A DNA stretch of 64,000 bases from Nitrospirota bacterium (GTDB taxonomy: Bacteria > Nitrospirota > Thermodesulfovibrionia > Thermodesulfovibrionales > JdFR-88), in assembly GCA_014874185.1 (NCBI GenBank), contig JACWAF010000019.1, positions 104,794-168,793 of the forward strand. Reading direction: 5' to 3'. Numbering within the stretch: the first letter of the stretch is position 1; every line of letters begins with the position of its first letter. This document shows, piece by piece, positions 32,833-40,583 of this stretch. The position numbers were made by a program, and so were the translations under genes. The notes beneath the pieces are model-generated. The model worked only from the letters and a program-made list of their open reading frames with translations. It was not told the DNA's origin and searched no databases.

Positions 32833-34089
32833 ATGGATATAAAATTTTTTGTGAAAGATAAGGCCCTGGAGGCCAGAAAGGGCGCAAGAAGCCTGCTCAA
32901 GGCCGGCACCGCCCGGAAAAACAGCGTCCTCCTCAAGATGGCCGAGGCGATAATAGAGAACAAGGACCTGCTCATGGCCGAGAACAAAAAAGACATCGAA
33001 TACGCCCGGGGAAAAGGCCTCTCCGAGGCGATGATGGACAGGCTCACGCTCTCGGACAAACGGGTCTTCGAAATGGCCCACGGGCTTAAGGAAGTGGCCG
33101 CCCTGCCCGATCCCGTGGGCGAGGTCACCCGGATGTGGCAGAGGCCAAACGGCATGAGCGTGGGCCGCATGCGCGTGCCAATCGGCGTGATCGGCATCAT
33201 CTATGAGTCCAGGCCCAACGTCACCGCCGACGCCACCGCCCTCTGCCTGAAGGCGGGAAACGCAGTGCTCCTCCGGGGCGGCTCCGAGGCCATAAACTCC
33301 AACCGGGCCATCGTCAATCTCCTAAGGGAAGTTGCCCGGAGAGAAGGCATCCACGAGGGGGCCATCACGTTCATAGACATCCCCGACCGGGAAGCCATCA
33401 TGGAGATGCTGAAACTGGAGGGCATAGTGGACCTCATCATCCCGCGCGGAGGCGAGGGACTGATAAGGACGGTCACCGAGAATTCGCGCATTCCCGTCCT
33501 GAAACACTACAAAGGGGTCTGCCACGTCTTCGTGGACAGGGACGCGGACCTCATCATGGCCGAGGAGATATGCGTGAACGCCAAAGTACAAAGGCCCGCC
33601 ACCTGCAACGCGATGGAGACTATGCTGGTGGACGCCCCCATAGCCGAGGGCTTCATCCCCAAGGTGCTGAGGGCAATGGAGCTTAAGGGTGTGGCCGTGA
33701 AAGGCGACCAGCGGACCCGCGAACTCTACCCCAAGGCCGACGAGGCAACCGAAGAGGATTACTATAAGGAATACAACGACCTCATCCTGAATGTCCGCGT
33801 CGTGGACGGCATAGACGAGGCCATGGAGCACATAGCCAAGTTCAGCTCCGCCCACTCCGACGCCATCGTCACAATGAACTACGAAAAAGCAATGCGCTTT
33901 CTGAGGGAGGTGGACTCCTCCGCCGTCTTCGTGAACGCCTCCACCCGCCTCAATGACGGCGGGCAGTTCGGCCTGGGCGCGGAAATAGGCATCTCCACCG
34001 ACAAGATACATGCGCGCGGCCCCATGGGTTTGGAGGAGCTTACCTGCACCAAGTTCATCGTCCTCGGAAGCGGACAGATAAGGGAGTAA
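32833..34089 (+). CDS. proA: Glutamate-5-semialdehyde dehydrogenase
   Basis: 418 aa, standard length. The ATG at 32833 follows GGAGGT by seven bases; upstream in-frame starts are not needed. PIGVIGIIYESRPNVTADA, LRGGSEAINSN and the catalytic-cysteine segment KVQRPATCNAMETML are diagnostic. It reduces gamma-glutamyl phosphate in proline synthesis. proB is not adjacent. The gene is bracketed by two copies of a short palindromic repeat, and a T-rich hairpin (CTTTTTTATAAAAAAG, 34106-34121) just after the stop may end transcription. Confidence 0.97.
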   Translation: MDIKFFVKDKALEARKGARSLLKAGTARKNSVLLKMAEAIIENKDLLMAENKKDIEYARGKGLSEAMMDRLTLSDKRVFEMAHGLKEVAALPDPVGEVTRMWQRPNGMSVGRMRVPIGVIGIIYESRPNVTADATALCLKAGNAVLLRGGSEAINSNRAIVNLLREVARREGIHEGAITFIDIPDREAIMEMLKLEGIVDLIIPRGGEGLIRTVTENSRIPVLKHYKGVCHVFVDRDADLIMAEEICVNAKVQRPATCNAMETMLVDAPIAEGFIPKVLRAMELKGVAVKGDQRTRELYPKADEATEEDYYKEYNDLILNVRVVDGIDEAMEHIAKFSSAHSDAIVTMNYEKAMRFLREVDSSAVFVNASTRLNDGGQFGLGAEIGISTDKIHARGPMGLEELTCTKFIVLGSGQIRE

Positions 34090-34136
34090 AGACAGGAACT
34101 ACTTTTCTTTTTTATAAAAAAGAGAGAATTTATCAA

Positions 34137-34164
34137 ATACGGCGGATTTTCATCCGCCTTGGGG
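34137..34164. repeat. Short palindromic repeat, copy B (downstream of proA)
   Basis: Core GGCGGATTTTCATCCGCC with flanking ATAC and TTGGGG, matching copy A at 32737-32762. It leads directly into the multi-hairpin element at 34172. Confidence 0.75.
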
Positions 34165-34171
34165 CAAAAGA

Positions 34172-34260
34172 AAAAATTTTTATTTTTTTGTGGGGCTTGC
34201 CCCGCAAAAAATCTAAAAGTTTCTTTGCTTCTTTCTTTACAAAGAAAGAAGGGTCTTGGT
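34172..34260. repeat. Multi-hairpin repeat, copy 1 (upstream of bioA)
   Basis: Contains GTGGGGCTTGCCCCGC flanked by T7 and A6 tracts, then AAAGTTTCTTTGCTT and the hairpin CTTTCTTTACAAAGAAAG. The same order of parts occurs at 35897-36023 after bioA. The rest of the 34090-34369 gap includes a TATAAT box at 34282-34287, a possible bioA -10 element. Confidence 0.65.
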
Positions 34261-34369
34261 CTTTCTCCCCAGCGGATTGATTATAATACGGACAAAGGAT
34301 TGCGAAGAAAAGTGGACGGGACGACAAGGATTACTCATCCATACGGTTCATTGAAGAACCGGAAATAAG

Positions 34370-35890
34370 ATGAGTCTCGAAGAGCGCATCCGCCGTCTCG
34401 AGGAAATAGACAAAAAGCGCGTCTGGCATCCCTTCACCCAGATGGCGGAATGGACGCGGCCGGATTTTCATCCCCTTATAATCACCGAGGGCAGGGACAC
34501 CTTTATTAAAGACATCCGGGGCAGGTGGTACCTGGACGGGGTCTCATCCTTATGGGTCAACATCTGGGGGCATGGAAGACAAGAAATAGGCGACGCCATA
34601 GCGGCCCAGTTATCAAAAATCTCCCACTCCACCCTCCTTGGCCTCTCTAACGAGCCCGCCATCCAGCTGGCCGAACTGCTTGGAAACCTGATGGAAAAAA
34701 GTTTCGGCCCCGGACGGCTCACAAAAATCTTCTACTCGGACAACGGCTCGACTTCTGTTGAAGTGGCATTGAAGATGGCCTTCCAATACTGGCAATTGAG
34801 AGGAGAGAAGGGGAAAACTTCTTTCCTTGCCCTTGAGAACGCCTACCATGGAGACACGCTTGGCGCGGTCAGCGCGGGCGGGGTGGAGATATTTCACGAG
34901 GCCTTCCGACCGCTGCTGTTTAAAACATTCAAAGCTCCGTCCCCGTACTGTTACAGGTGCGCCCTCATTGATAAAAATTGTGGCCCCATTTCAGATTTGT
35001 CATTCCCGCAAGCGGAGCGCGCCGGGCAACCCACCCCTCATCCCCTCCTGGGAGAGGAAGGGGTGGGTGGATTCCGGACAAGCCGGAATGACAAAACAAC
35101 TGAACATGACCTTACTAATGCTTGCCTTTATAAGTGCCTCGAAAAAATGGAAGAAATCTTGAAGGAGCACTCCGGGGAGATAGCCGCCCTGATACTGGAG
35201 CCGATGGTGCAGGCCGCGGGCGGGATGATATTTTTCCCCCCTGGCTACCTGAAGAAGGCGCGCGGGCTGTGCGATAAATACAACGTCCTTTTAATTGCGG
35301 ACGAGGTGGCAACAGGGTTTGGCCGGACGGGTAAAATGTTCGCCTGCGAGCACGAAGGCATTGTGCCGGATTTAATCTGTTTATCCAAAGGCATAACCGG
35401 GGGCTATCTTCCCCTTGCCGTTACGATAACGACAGAAGAGGTCTATGGCGCCTTCCTGGGCGATTATTCCGAACTGAAGACCTTCTTCCACGGTCATTCC
35501 TATACGGGCAACCCGCTTGCCTGCGCCGCGGCCATTGCCGCGACCGGGCTGTTCGAGAAAGAGGGCTTCCCGGACTTCCTCGTCCCGAAGATAAGGCTCC
35601 TCAAAGAGCGCCTCCAGGAAATCTCCGCCCTCCCTCATGTGGGAGAGGCAAGGGGGCTGGGGCTGGTGGCGGGCATAGAGCTTGTAAAAGACAAAAAAAC
35701 AAAGGCGCCCTGGCCCTGGCAGGAGCGCGCGGGTTGGCAGGCGGCCCTGCGCGCGCTCGACAAGGGCCTGTTTATCCGCCCGCTCGGGAACGTGCTGGTC
35801 ATAATGCCCCCGCTTTCTATAAGCACTGAGAACCTCTCCATGATGATGGACATCATCGAGAGTTCAATACTGGAAGCATTCCCGGAATAA
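34370..35890 (+). CDS. bioA: Adenosylmethionine-8-amino-7-oxononanoate aminotransferase with in-frame palindromic insertion
   Basis: 506 aa, longer than the usual 430-460. VWHPFTQM, YSDNGSTSVEVALKMAFQYW, LIADEVATGFGRTGKMFACEH and the PLP-lysine segment LSKGITGGYLPLAVT identify BioA, which makes 7,8-diaminopelargonate in biotin synthesis. Between PYCYRC and KMEEILKEHSGEIAALILEP there are about 35 extra residues (SFPQAERAGQPTPHPLLG and on) coded by an inverted-repeat element at 34999-35092. The frame is open throughout. Other biotin genes are not in the window. Whether the enzyme tolerates the insert is unknown. Confidence 0.93.
   Translation: MSLEERIRRLEEIDKKRVWHPFTQMAEWTRPDFHPLIITEGRDTFIKDIRGRWYLDGVSSLWVNIWGHGRQEIGDAIAAQLSKISHSTLLGLSNEPAIQLAELLGNLMEKSFGPGRLTKIFYSDNGSTSVEVALKMAFQYWQLRGEKGKTSFLALENAYHGDTLGAVSAGGVEIFHEAFRPLLFKTFKAPSPYCYRCALIDKNCGPISDLSFPQAERAGQPTPHPLLGEEGVGGFRTSRNDKTTEHDLTNACLYKCLEKMEEILKEHSGEIAALILEPMVQAAGGMIFFPPGYLKKARGLCDKYNVLLIADEVATGFGRTGKMFACEHEGIVPDLICLSKGITGGYLPLAVTITTEEVYGAFLGDYSELKTFFHGHSYTGNPLACAAAIAATGLFEKEGFPDFLVPKIRLLKERLQEISALPHVGEARGLGLVAGIELVKDKKTKAPWPWQERAGWQAALRALDKGLFIRPLGNVLVIMPPLSISTENLSMMMDIIESSILEAFPE
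34999..35092. repeat. Palindromic element inserted in frame within bioA (94 bp)
   Basis: Ends GTCATTCC (34999-35006) and GGAATGAC (35085-35092) are perfect inverted repeats; CCACCCCTCATCCCCTCC and GGAGAGGAAGGGGTGGGTGG form a long internal arm pair. The segment corresponds to residues absent from typical BioA proteins. It is read through in frame. Confidence 0.75.
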
Positions 35891-35896
35891 AAGATT

Positions 35897-36023
35897 GTTA
35901 CTTTTTCTTGTAAGAAAAAGTAACCAAAAAGAACTTTTAATTTTTTTTGCGGGGCTTCGCCCCGCAAAAAAGCAAGAATTTTTTCTCTTTGCTACTTTCT
36001 CTTTTTTGCAAAAAAGAGAAAGT
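35897..36023. repeat. Multi-hairpin repeat, copy 2 (downstream of bioA)
   Basis: Three consecutive hairpins: GTTACTTTTTCTTG/TAAGAAAAAGTAAC (35897-35924), GCGGGGCTTCGCCCCGC with T8 and A6 flanks (35949-35965), and ACTTTCTCTTTTTTG/CAAAAAAGAGAAAGT (35994-36023). The middle one has the form of a bidirectional rho-independent terminator and could end bioA and the convergent YtxH transcript. Confidence 0.7.
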
Positions 36024-36032
36024 AGTCGTCCT

Positions 36033-36221
36033 TTACATTATTTTGGATTTTATCCTGCCGGCGTAATCGGTTATGTCATCCTTGGTGTCTTCGACGAAGT
36101 CCATGATCTTCCGCCTGGTCTTGTCTCCGGAATAGGGTGCGTAAAGAAGGGCCACACCTGCCCCTACCAGTCCACCCACCAGAAATGTCAAAAACATATT
36201 CACTCCGTTGTTTCTTGCCAT
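36033..36221 (-). CDS. YtxH-domain small membrane protein
   Basis: 62 aa. A hydrophobic glycine-rich helix (FLTFLVGGLVGAGVALLYAP) followed by SGDKTRRKIMDFVEDTKDDI, the YtxH pattern. GGAGGG precedes the ATG. YtxH proteins are stress-associated membrane proteins of unknown mechanism. It is last in the bamD, siroheme dehydrogenase, YtxH series on the minus strand. Confidence 0.85.
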   Translation of the reverse strand: MARNNGVNMFLTFLVGGLVGAGVALLYAPYSGDKTRRKIMDFVEDTKDDITDYAGRIKSKIM

Positions 36222-36261
36222 AACGCCCTCCTTTTGGATTTAAAGGCCGGAAAGTTCGGAT

Positions 36262-36876
36262 CTATGTGGCAGGAGGGAATTTGTGGTCCTTCCCCTCCCT
36301 TATAGAAGTGATTATATCACCTGATGCGGCCTGTTTGAAGATGGAACGCCTCCTGGCGGGGGAGAGTGTTTTATCGGCAAGAATTTTCTTCCTGAAGGCA
36401 GCGAGCCTTTTCAGATATCGGGCGAACGCCGGCCCGTAGAGGGCCTCCAGCTCCTTCCGGATGGACTTGGCCATCGCGGGGCTTACGCCGGAGGTCGAGA
36501 CGGCGACAACAAGCGGCCCCCTTTTTATGACCGAGGGCACGATGAAACTGCACAGGGCGGGCCTGTCCACAATATTTACGGGGATATTAAGGTCGGCCGC
36601 TTCCTTTGAGACCTTTTCGTTCTCCGATTCGGAATCCGTCGCGCCGATGGCGAGGGAAGCTCCCCTGAGGTCGCCCTTCCTGTATGTGCGCTCCAGATGG
36701 CGGATTCTTCCTTTTTGGGCCAGACCCGAGAGTTTTTTGGTCAGGGCCGGGCTTATCACAGTGACATCTGCCCCGGCTTCGAGAAGAGAACCAACCTTCC
36801 TTTCCGCTACTTTGCCCCCGCCCACGACAAGGCATTTCTTTCCATCGAGGGCGAGGAAGACGGGATACCAGGACAC
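36262..36876 (-). CDS. Precorrin-2 dehydrogenase / sirohydrochlorin ferrochelatase (CysG N-terminal type)
   Basis: 204 aa. Begins YPVFLALDGKKCLVVGGGKVAERKVGSLLEAG, the NAD-binding glycine motif of the Met8/CysG-B family, with IVDRPALCSFIVPSVIKRGPLVVAVSTSGVSP following. It oxidises precorrin-2 and can insert Fe to give sirohaem, needed by sulfite and nitrite reductases or as a haem d1/alternative haem precursor. It starts one base after the bamD stop. No uroporphyrinogen methyltransferase domain is fused. Confidence 0.92.
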   Translation of the reverse strand: MSWYPVFLALDGKKCLVVGGGKVAERKVGSLLEAGADVTVISPALTKKLSGLAQKGRIRHLERTYRKGDLRGASLAIGATDSESENEKVSKEAADLNIPVNIVDRPALCSFIVPSVIKRGPLVVAVSTSGVSPAMAKSIRKELEALYGPAFARYLKRLAAFRKKILADKTLSPARRRSIFKQAASGDIITSIREGKDHKFPPAT

Positions 36877-36877
36877 C

Positions 36878-37618
36878 TTACTTTATTTCTCTGGAGGCTT
36901 TCTTTACCAGGCCGCCGCCGTCTGGATACTTCGTGGAGAGCCTGGCAAGATACTCCTCCGCCTTGGCCTTGTCCCCAAGCTTTTTATAAGAGAGCGCGGT
37001 CAGATACAGGATTTCCGGGGTCTTGATGTATTCGGGGTGGCTCTTCAGTATCTCCTTGAAACGCGAGATGGCGCCGACATAGGCCTTTCTGTGGTAGTAG
37101 AACTTCCCCACCATGAACTCGTAAGCCGCGATGGTGTCGCGGCACCTGGTGATCCTCAGGTCCAGGATCTGCTTGTAGGGGTTCCTTGGGTAAAGGGATT
37201 TCAGCCTTTCGAATTCCATGAGGGCCTTTTTGGCCTCCCCAGAGCCGCGCTCCGGGTCCTGTATCTGCTGGAAGTAGGACATGCCGATCTGGTACTGCGC
37301 ATAGGGCGCGTACATATGGTCCGGGTACCTGTCCAAAAATTTCTTGTAGCCCTCTACGGCGGAATCGTACTCGCCCTGGTTGAAGTAGGTGTCCGCTATC
37401 CTCAGTTCCGCAAGGGGCGCGTACTTTCCGGACATGTCCCGGCTCCGCAAGCCCAGCAGGACTTCACGCGCCTTGTCGAATTGCTTTTTCTGCATTAAGG
37501 AATTGGCCTTCGCGAATTCCTGCTCGCTGTCAAGCGGGCTGTCCGCCGGTTTGACAGTCTGCTTGTTAGCGCAGCCGAATGCGAGCAATATCAGGAAGAG
37601 GGCCAGAAATTTTTTCAT
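36878..37618 (-). CDS. bamD: Outer membrane assembly lipoprotein BamD
   Basis: 246 aa. Lipoprotein signal MKKFLALFLILLAFGC with lipobox Cys16, then five tetratricopeptide-type helical repeats (FAKANSLMQKKQFDKAREVL, YDSAVEGYKKFLDRYPDH, AISRFKEILKSHPEY and others) as in BamD/YfiO. It is the essential lipoprotein partner of BamA in beta-barrel insertion. It leads a minus-strand operon and is divergent from pilM with 185 bases between. A promoter lies immediately before its ATG. Confidence 0.92.
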   Translation of the reverse strand: MKKFLALFLILLAFGCANKQTVKPADSPLDSEQEFAKANSLMQKKQFDKAREVLLGLRSRDMSGKYAPLAELRIADTYFNQGEYDSAVEGYKKFLDRYPDHMYAPYAQYQIGMSYFQQIQDPERGSGEAKKALMEFERLKSLYPRNPYKQILDLRITRCRDTIAAYEFMVGKFYYHRKAYVGAISRFKEILKSHPEYIKTPEILYLTALSYKKLGDKAKAEEYLARLSTKYPDGGGLVKKASREIK

Positions 37619-37625
37619 CCCTTTT

Positions 37626-37655
37626 ATTAAAACTTTCTTTAAAGAGAAGAGTCAA
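37626..37655 (-). promoter_or_regulatory. Promoter of bamD, leader about zero
   Basis: Minus strand: TTGACT (37655-37650), 18 bases, TTTAAT (37631-37626), seven bases, then ATG at 37618. AAAGGG touches the ATG and is too close to act as a ribosome-binding site. Confidence 0.5.
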
Positions 37656-37768
37656 GAAGGATTTGGAAATGTGATTTCAATCACATAAACCGGCATTTTC
37701 TTTTTTTCTTTAAACCTCTTCCTAATGGAAAACGGCCAAAGGTCTTGTAATTGTGGGAATTCAATGGC

Positions 37769-37797
37769 TTGACTTTTACAAACCTAATTTGTAAAGT
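37769..37797 (+). promoter_or_regulatory. Promoter of pilMNOPQ with overlapping palindrome, leaderless architecture
   Basis: TTGACT (37769-37774), 17-base spacer, TAAAGT (37792-37797), six bases, ATG at 37804. The spacer holds a perfect inverted repeat, TTTACAAA (37775-37782) and TTTGTAAA (37788-37795), which overlaps the -10 box and would be a natural operator. No Shine-Dalgarno is present. Confidence 0.6.
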
Positions 37798-37803
37798 ATC
37801 CTC

Positions 37804-38856
37804 ATGTTTTTTGGCGGCAAGACATCCTTTGGGCTTGATATCGGCTCAAGCTATATAAAAGCCGTCCAGCTCAGGGAGAAGCGCAGGGGGTTCGAACTGG
37901 ACCTGTTCGACTTCATCCAGCTGCCGCCGGAACTGATCGTAGACGGCTCCATAATAGACTCGATGAGGCTTGCCGAGGCCCTCAAGGAACTCATCAGAAA
38001 AGCCCGCATAAAAACCAAAACCGCGGCCATAGGCATTGCCGGGCACGCCTCCGTGATCATAAGGCGGATAGCCCTGCCGGAGATGACCGAAGAGGAACTC
38101 TCCGAGTCCATCAAGTTCGAGGCCGAGCAGTACGTGCCCTTCGATATCGAGGACGTCAACATCGATTTCCAGATACTTGGCCCCAAAGAGGAGCCCGGCC
38201 AGATGGACGTGATGCTCGTCGCGGTCAAGAAGGATATCATAAATGAATATGTGAGCGTGGTGAAAGAGGCGGGGCTTACCCCCCTCGTCGTGGATGTTGA
38301 CGCGTTCGCCCTTGGCAATATGTACGAGGTCAATTACGAGATAGAGGCGGGCAAGAACCTGGCCATAGTGAACGTAGGGGCCAGGACGATGAACCTGAAC
38401 CTCCTTAAAAACGGCGTCTCCATATTCACGAGGGACAGCTCGATAGGCTCAAACGTGGTGACCGAGGCCCTCCAGAAGGCATTCAACCTGCCCTATGAAA
38501 CCGCCGAGAAGCTGAAAAGGGGCGAGCACGCGGACGGGACAAGCCCGGAGGACGCCTCTCCGGTCATGGCCGCGGCATACGAGGAGCTGGTCACGGAGAT
38601 AACCCGCTCGATAGAGTACTTCCAGACCACATCCGTCCACGAGGAAGTGGGCCGCATAATACTGAGCGGGGGCGGCGCGCTCCTGAGGGAGTTCCCCAAA
38701 TTCCTGGCTGAAAAGGCCTCCGTTGAGGTGGGCATATCCGAGCCTTTCAGGAACATCTCCATACCCAAGCGCTTTGACCGGACTTATATAGAAGAGATAG
38801 CCCCCCTGGCGGCCGTGGCGGTCGGGCTTGCCTTAAGGAGGCCCGGCGACAGATGA
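37804..38856 (+). CDS. pilM: Type IV pilus assembly protein PilM
   Basis: 350 aa, actin-like ATPase. FGLDIGSSYIKAVQL (phosphate 1), FEAEQYVPFDIEDVNIDFQ, VDVDAFALGNMYE and ILSGGGALLREFPKFL are standard PilM segments. It binds the PilN cytoplasmic tail inside the cell and forms the cytoplasmic ring of the alignment complex. First of five genes pilMNOPQ, each overlapping the next by a few bases, so stoichiometry is probably kept by translational coupling. Confidence 0.95.
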   Translation: MFFGGKTSFGLDIGSSYIKAVQLREKRRGFELDLFDFIQLPPELIVDGSIIDSMRLAEALKELIRKARIKTKTAAIGIAGHASVIIRRIALPEMTEEELSESIKFEAEQYVPFDIEDVNIDFQILGPKEEPGQMDVMLVAVKKDIINEYVSVVKEAGLTPLVVDVDAFALGNMYEVNYEIEAGKNLAIVNVGARTMNLNLLKNGVSIFTRDSSIGSNVVTEALQKAFNLPYETAEKLKRGEHADGTSPEDASPVMAAAYEELVTEITRSIEYFQTTSVHEEVGRIILSGGGALLREFPKFLAEKASVEVGISEPFRNISIPKRFDRTYIEEIAPLAAVAVGLALRRPGDR

Positions 38857-39401
38857 TACGGATAAACCTCTACCCCCTGAAAAAGAAAAGAAAGAAGCCG
38901 AAACCCGTACCGGATTTCGTGGTTGCTTCGGTCATCCTCCTGGTGCTCTCTTTTATCGTCTCCGTCTACATTAACTATTTCATGAAGAGCAAGATAAAAA
39001 ACCTCACCGCACAGAAGCAGGCCAATGTTGAAAAAATAACGAGCCTGAACGAGAAGATAAAGGAAGTAAAGAACTTCGAGACCCTGAACAAGACGTTCGA
39101 TGACCGGAAGAAGATAATTGAAGACCTGAGGCGGAACCAGTCCAAGCCGGTCAAGATACTGGACGAGCTCAGCGCCAGGCTTACCGACGGCGTCTGGCTT
39201 TCCAACCTTTCGGTGACGGGGGACTCGATCGATTTCGACGGCTACGGGTTCACCAACGACGACGTGGTCGCTTTTGTGCAGAACCTCAAGGCATCACCCC
39301 TGTTCACGGACGTCTACCTGCATGAGACGGCCCAGGGCACGTCTGATGGCGTTACCGTGTACAGCTTCAAAATATCCATGAAGGCAAAAGCTGATGGCTA
39401 A
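38853..39401 (+). CDS. pilN: Type IV pilus assembly protein PilN
   Basis: 182 aa. The PilM-binding N-terminal motif IRINLYPLK is at residues 2-10, one membrane helix at about 25-45, then a coiled coil and a ferredoxin-like periplasmic domain (LDELSARLTDGVWLSNLSV). It overlaps pilM by four bases (ATGA) and pilO by eight. Inner-membrane alignment complex subunit. Confidence 0.94.
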   Translation: MIRINLYPLKKKRKKPKPVPDFVVASVILLVLSFIVSVYINYFMKSKIKNLTAQKQANVEKITSLNEKIKEVKNFETLNKTFDDRKKIIEDLRRNQSKPVKILDELSARLTDGVWLSNLSVTGDSIDFDGYGFTNDDVVAFVQNLKASPLFTDVYLHETAQGTSDGVTVYSFKISMKAKADG

Positions 39402-40014
39402 ACTGAACCTGCTCAATATGCCAAGGCCGGCAAAGATAGCCATAGCGATCGTTCCGGCCCTGGTCTGCGCCGCCGTTATCATGATCATGTTCGTGCTCCC
39501 GAAGAGCAAACAGGTGAAGACCCTCAAGGCGGACATAGAGGGCCAGCAGAATGAGATCATAAAGACGCAGAGCATGGCGGCCAGGCTGGACGTATTAAAG
39601 ACGGAAAACGAGAAATTGAGGGCGCGGCTGAACGAGCTCAGTGAGCAGCTGCCGGAGGAAAAAGAGGTCTCGCAGCTTCTGAGGCAGGTCTCGGACAAGG
39701 GGACGGACGCGGGGCTTCAGATAATGACGTGGAGGACGGGCGGCAGGGTGCCCCACCCAAGCGGGATCGTGGAATCCGTGCCGGTCAATGTCACCGTCAC
39801 GGGCGGTTATCACAGTTTCGGGCGGTTCCTGAGCTCTCTTACCAGATTGAAAAGGATAGTCAATATCTCGGACATAAGATTGAGCAATCCGACAATAAAG
39901 GGCGATGAGGCCATAGAGGGCATCTCCTTTGTGGCCACAACCTTCGTGGCAACCGGAAGCGGCGGGCTCGCCAATGCGACGGGGGCCGTGACCACGGCGA
40001 AGAAGGGAAGATGA
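39394..40014 (+). CDS. pilO: Type IV pilus assembly protein PilO
   Basis: 206 aa. One membrane helix (AIAIVPALVCAAVIMIMFVL, about residues 15-35), a coiled coil to about residue 95 with LPEEKEVSQLLRQVSDKGTDAGL, and a periplasmic domain with VTVTGGYHSFGRFLSSLTRLKRIVNI. It heterodimerises with PilN. Stop overlaps the pilP start. Confidence 0.94.
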   Translation: MAKLNLLNMPRPAKIAIAIVPALVCAAVIMIMFVLPKSKQVKTLKADIEGQQNEIIKTQSMAARLDVLKTENEKLRARLNELSEQLPEEKEVSQLLRQVSDKGTDAGLQIMTWRTGGRVPHPSGIVESVPVNVTVTGGYHSFGRFLSSLTRLKRIVNISDIRLSNPTIKGDEAIEGISFVATTFVATGSGGLANATGAVTTAKKGR

Positions 40015-40583
40015 AAAAAACGCTTTTACTGGCTGTCATGGCCTCTTTGTGCCTCTCTTCCATTGCATTGGGAGGCGGGAAGCCGCAGGCGGCGGCCATA
40101 GCCAGGGCGCAGGCGCCCAAACCCGCGCTTCCGGCGGCCCGGCCCGCACGGCAGATGCCGCCAGTGGTCGCGAACCAGCCCGCGCCGGGCATAGCCAACC
40201 AGAACGGCGATATGAAGCCGGAAGACGAAACCTATGTTTATCAGGGCAGCACCAGAAGAGACCCGTTCTACTCGCTGGTGACCGCCGCGAAGCTGGCGGA
40301 AAAGAGGAAAAAGAAGGCGGCAAGCCCGCTTGAGGAATACGACGTGTATCAGATGAAGCTCCAGGCCGTGCTCAGGGACGCGGCCAGCAGATATGCACTT
40401 GTGAAGCTCCCCGACGGGAAATTCTTCACACTGAAGGAAGGCTCCGTTGTGGGCATACACGGGGGACGCGTCTCCAGGATAGGCCGGAGTTCAATTAACG
40501 TGCTAGAAATCCTCTCGGATGTGCGGGGGAAAAAATATTCGAAGCAAACCACATTGAAGCTCCGCGAGGAGGAGGAACAGTGA
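40011..40583 (+). CDS. pilP: Type IV pilus assembly protein PilP
   Basis: 190 aa. Signal peptide (MKKTLLLAVMASLCLSSIAL), a long Ala/Pro-rich disordered stretch to about residue 75, then YVYQGSTRRDPFYSL and a small beta domain (KLQAVLRDAASRYALVKLPDGKFFTLKEG). PilP links PilNO to the PilQ secretin. Most PilP proteins are lipoproteins; here no Cys follows the signal at the expected place, so this one may be soluble or anchored otherwise. Overlaps pilQ by four bases. Confidence 0.92.
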   Translation: MKKTLLLAVMASLCLSSIALGGGKPQAAAIARAQAPKPALPAARPARQMPPVVANQPAPGIANQNGDMKPEDETYVYQGSTRRDPFYSLVTAAKLAEKRKKKAASPLEEYDVYQMKLQAVLRDAASRYALVKLPDGKFFTLKEGSVVGIHGGRVSRIGRSSINVLEILSDVRGKKYSKQTTLKLREEEEQ

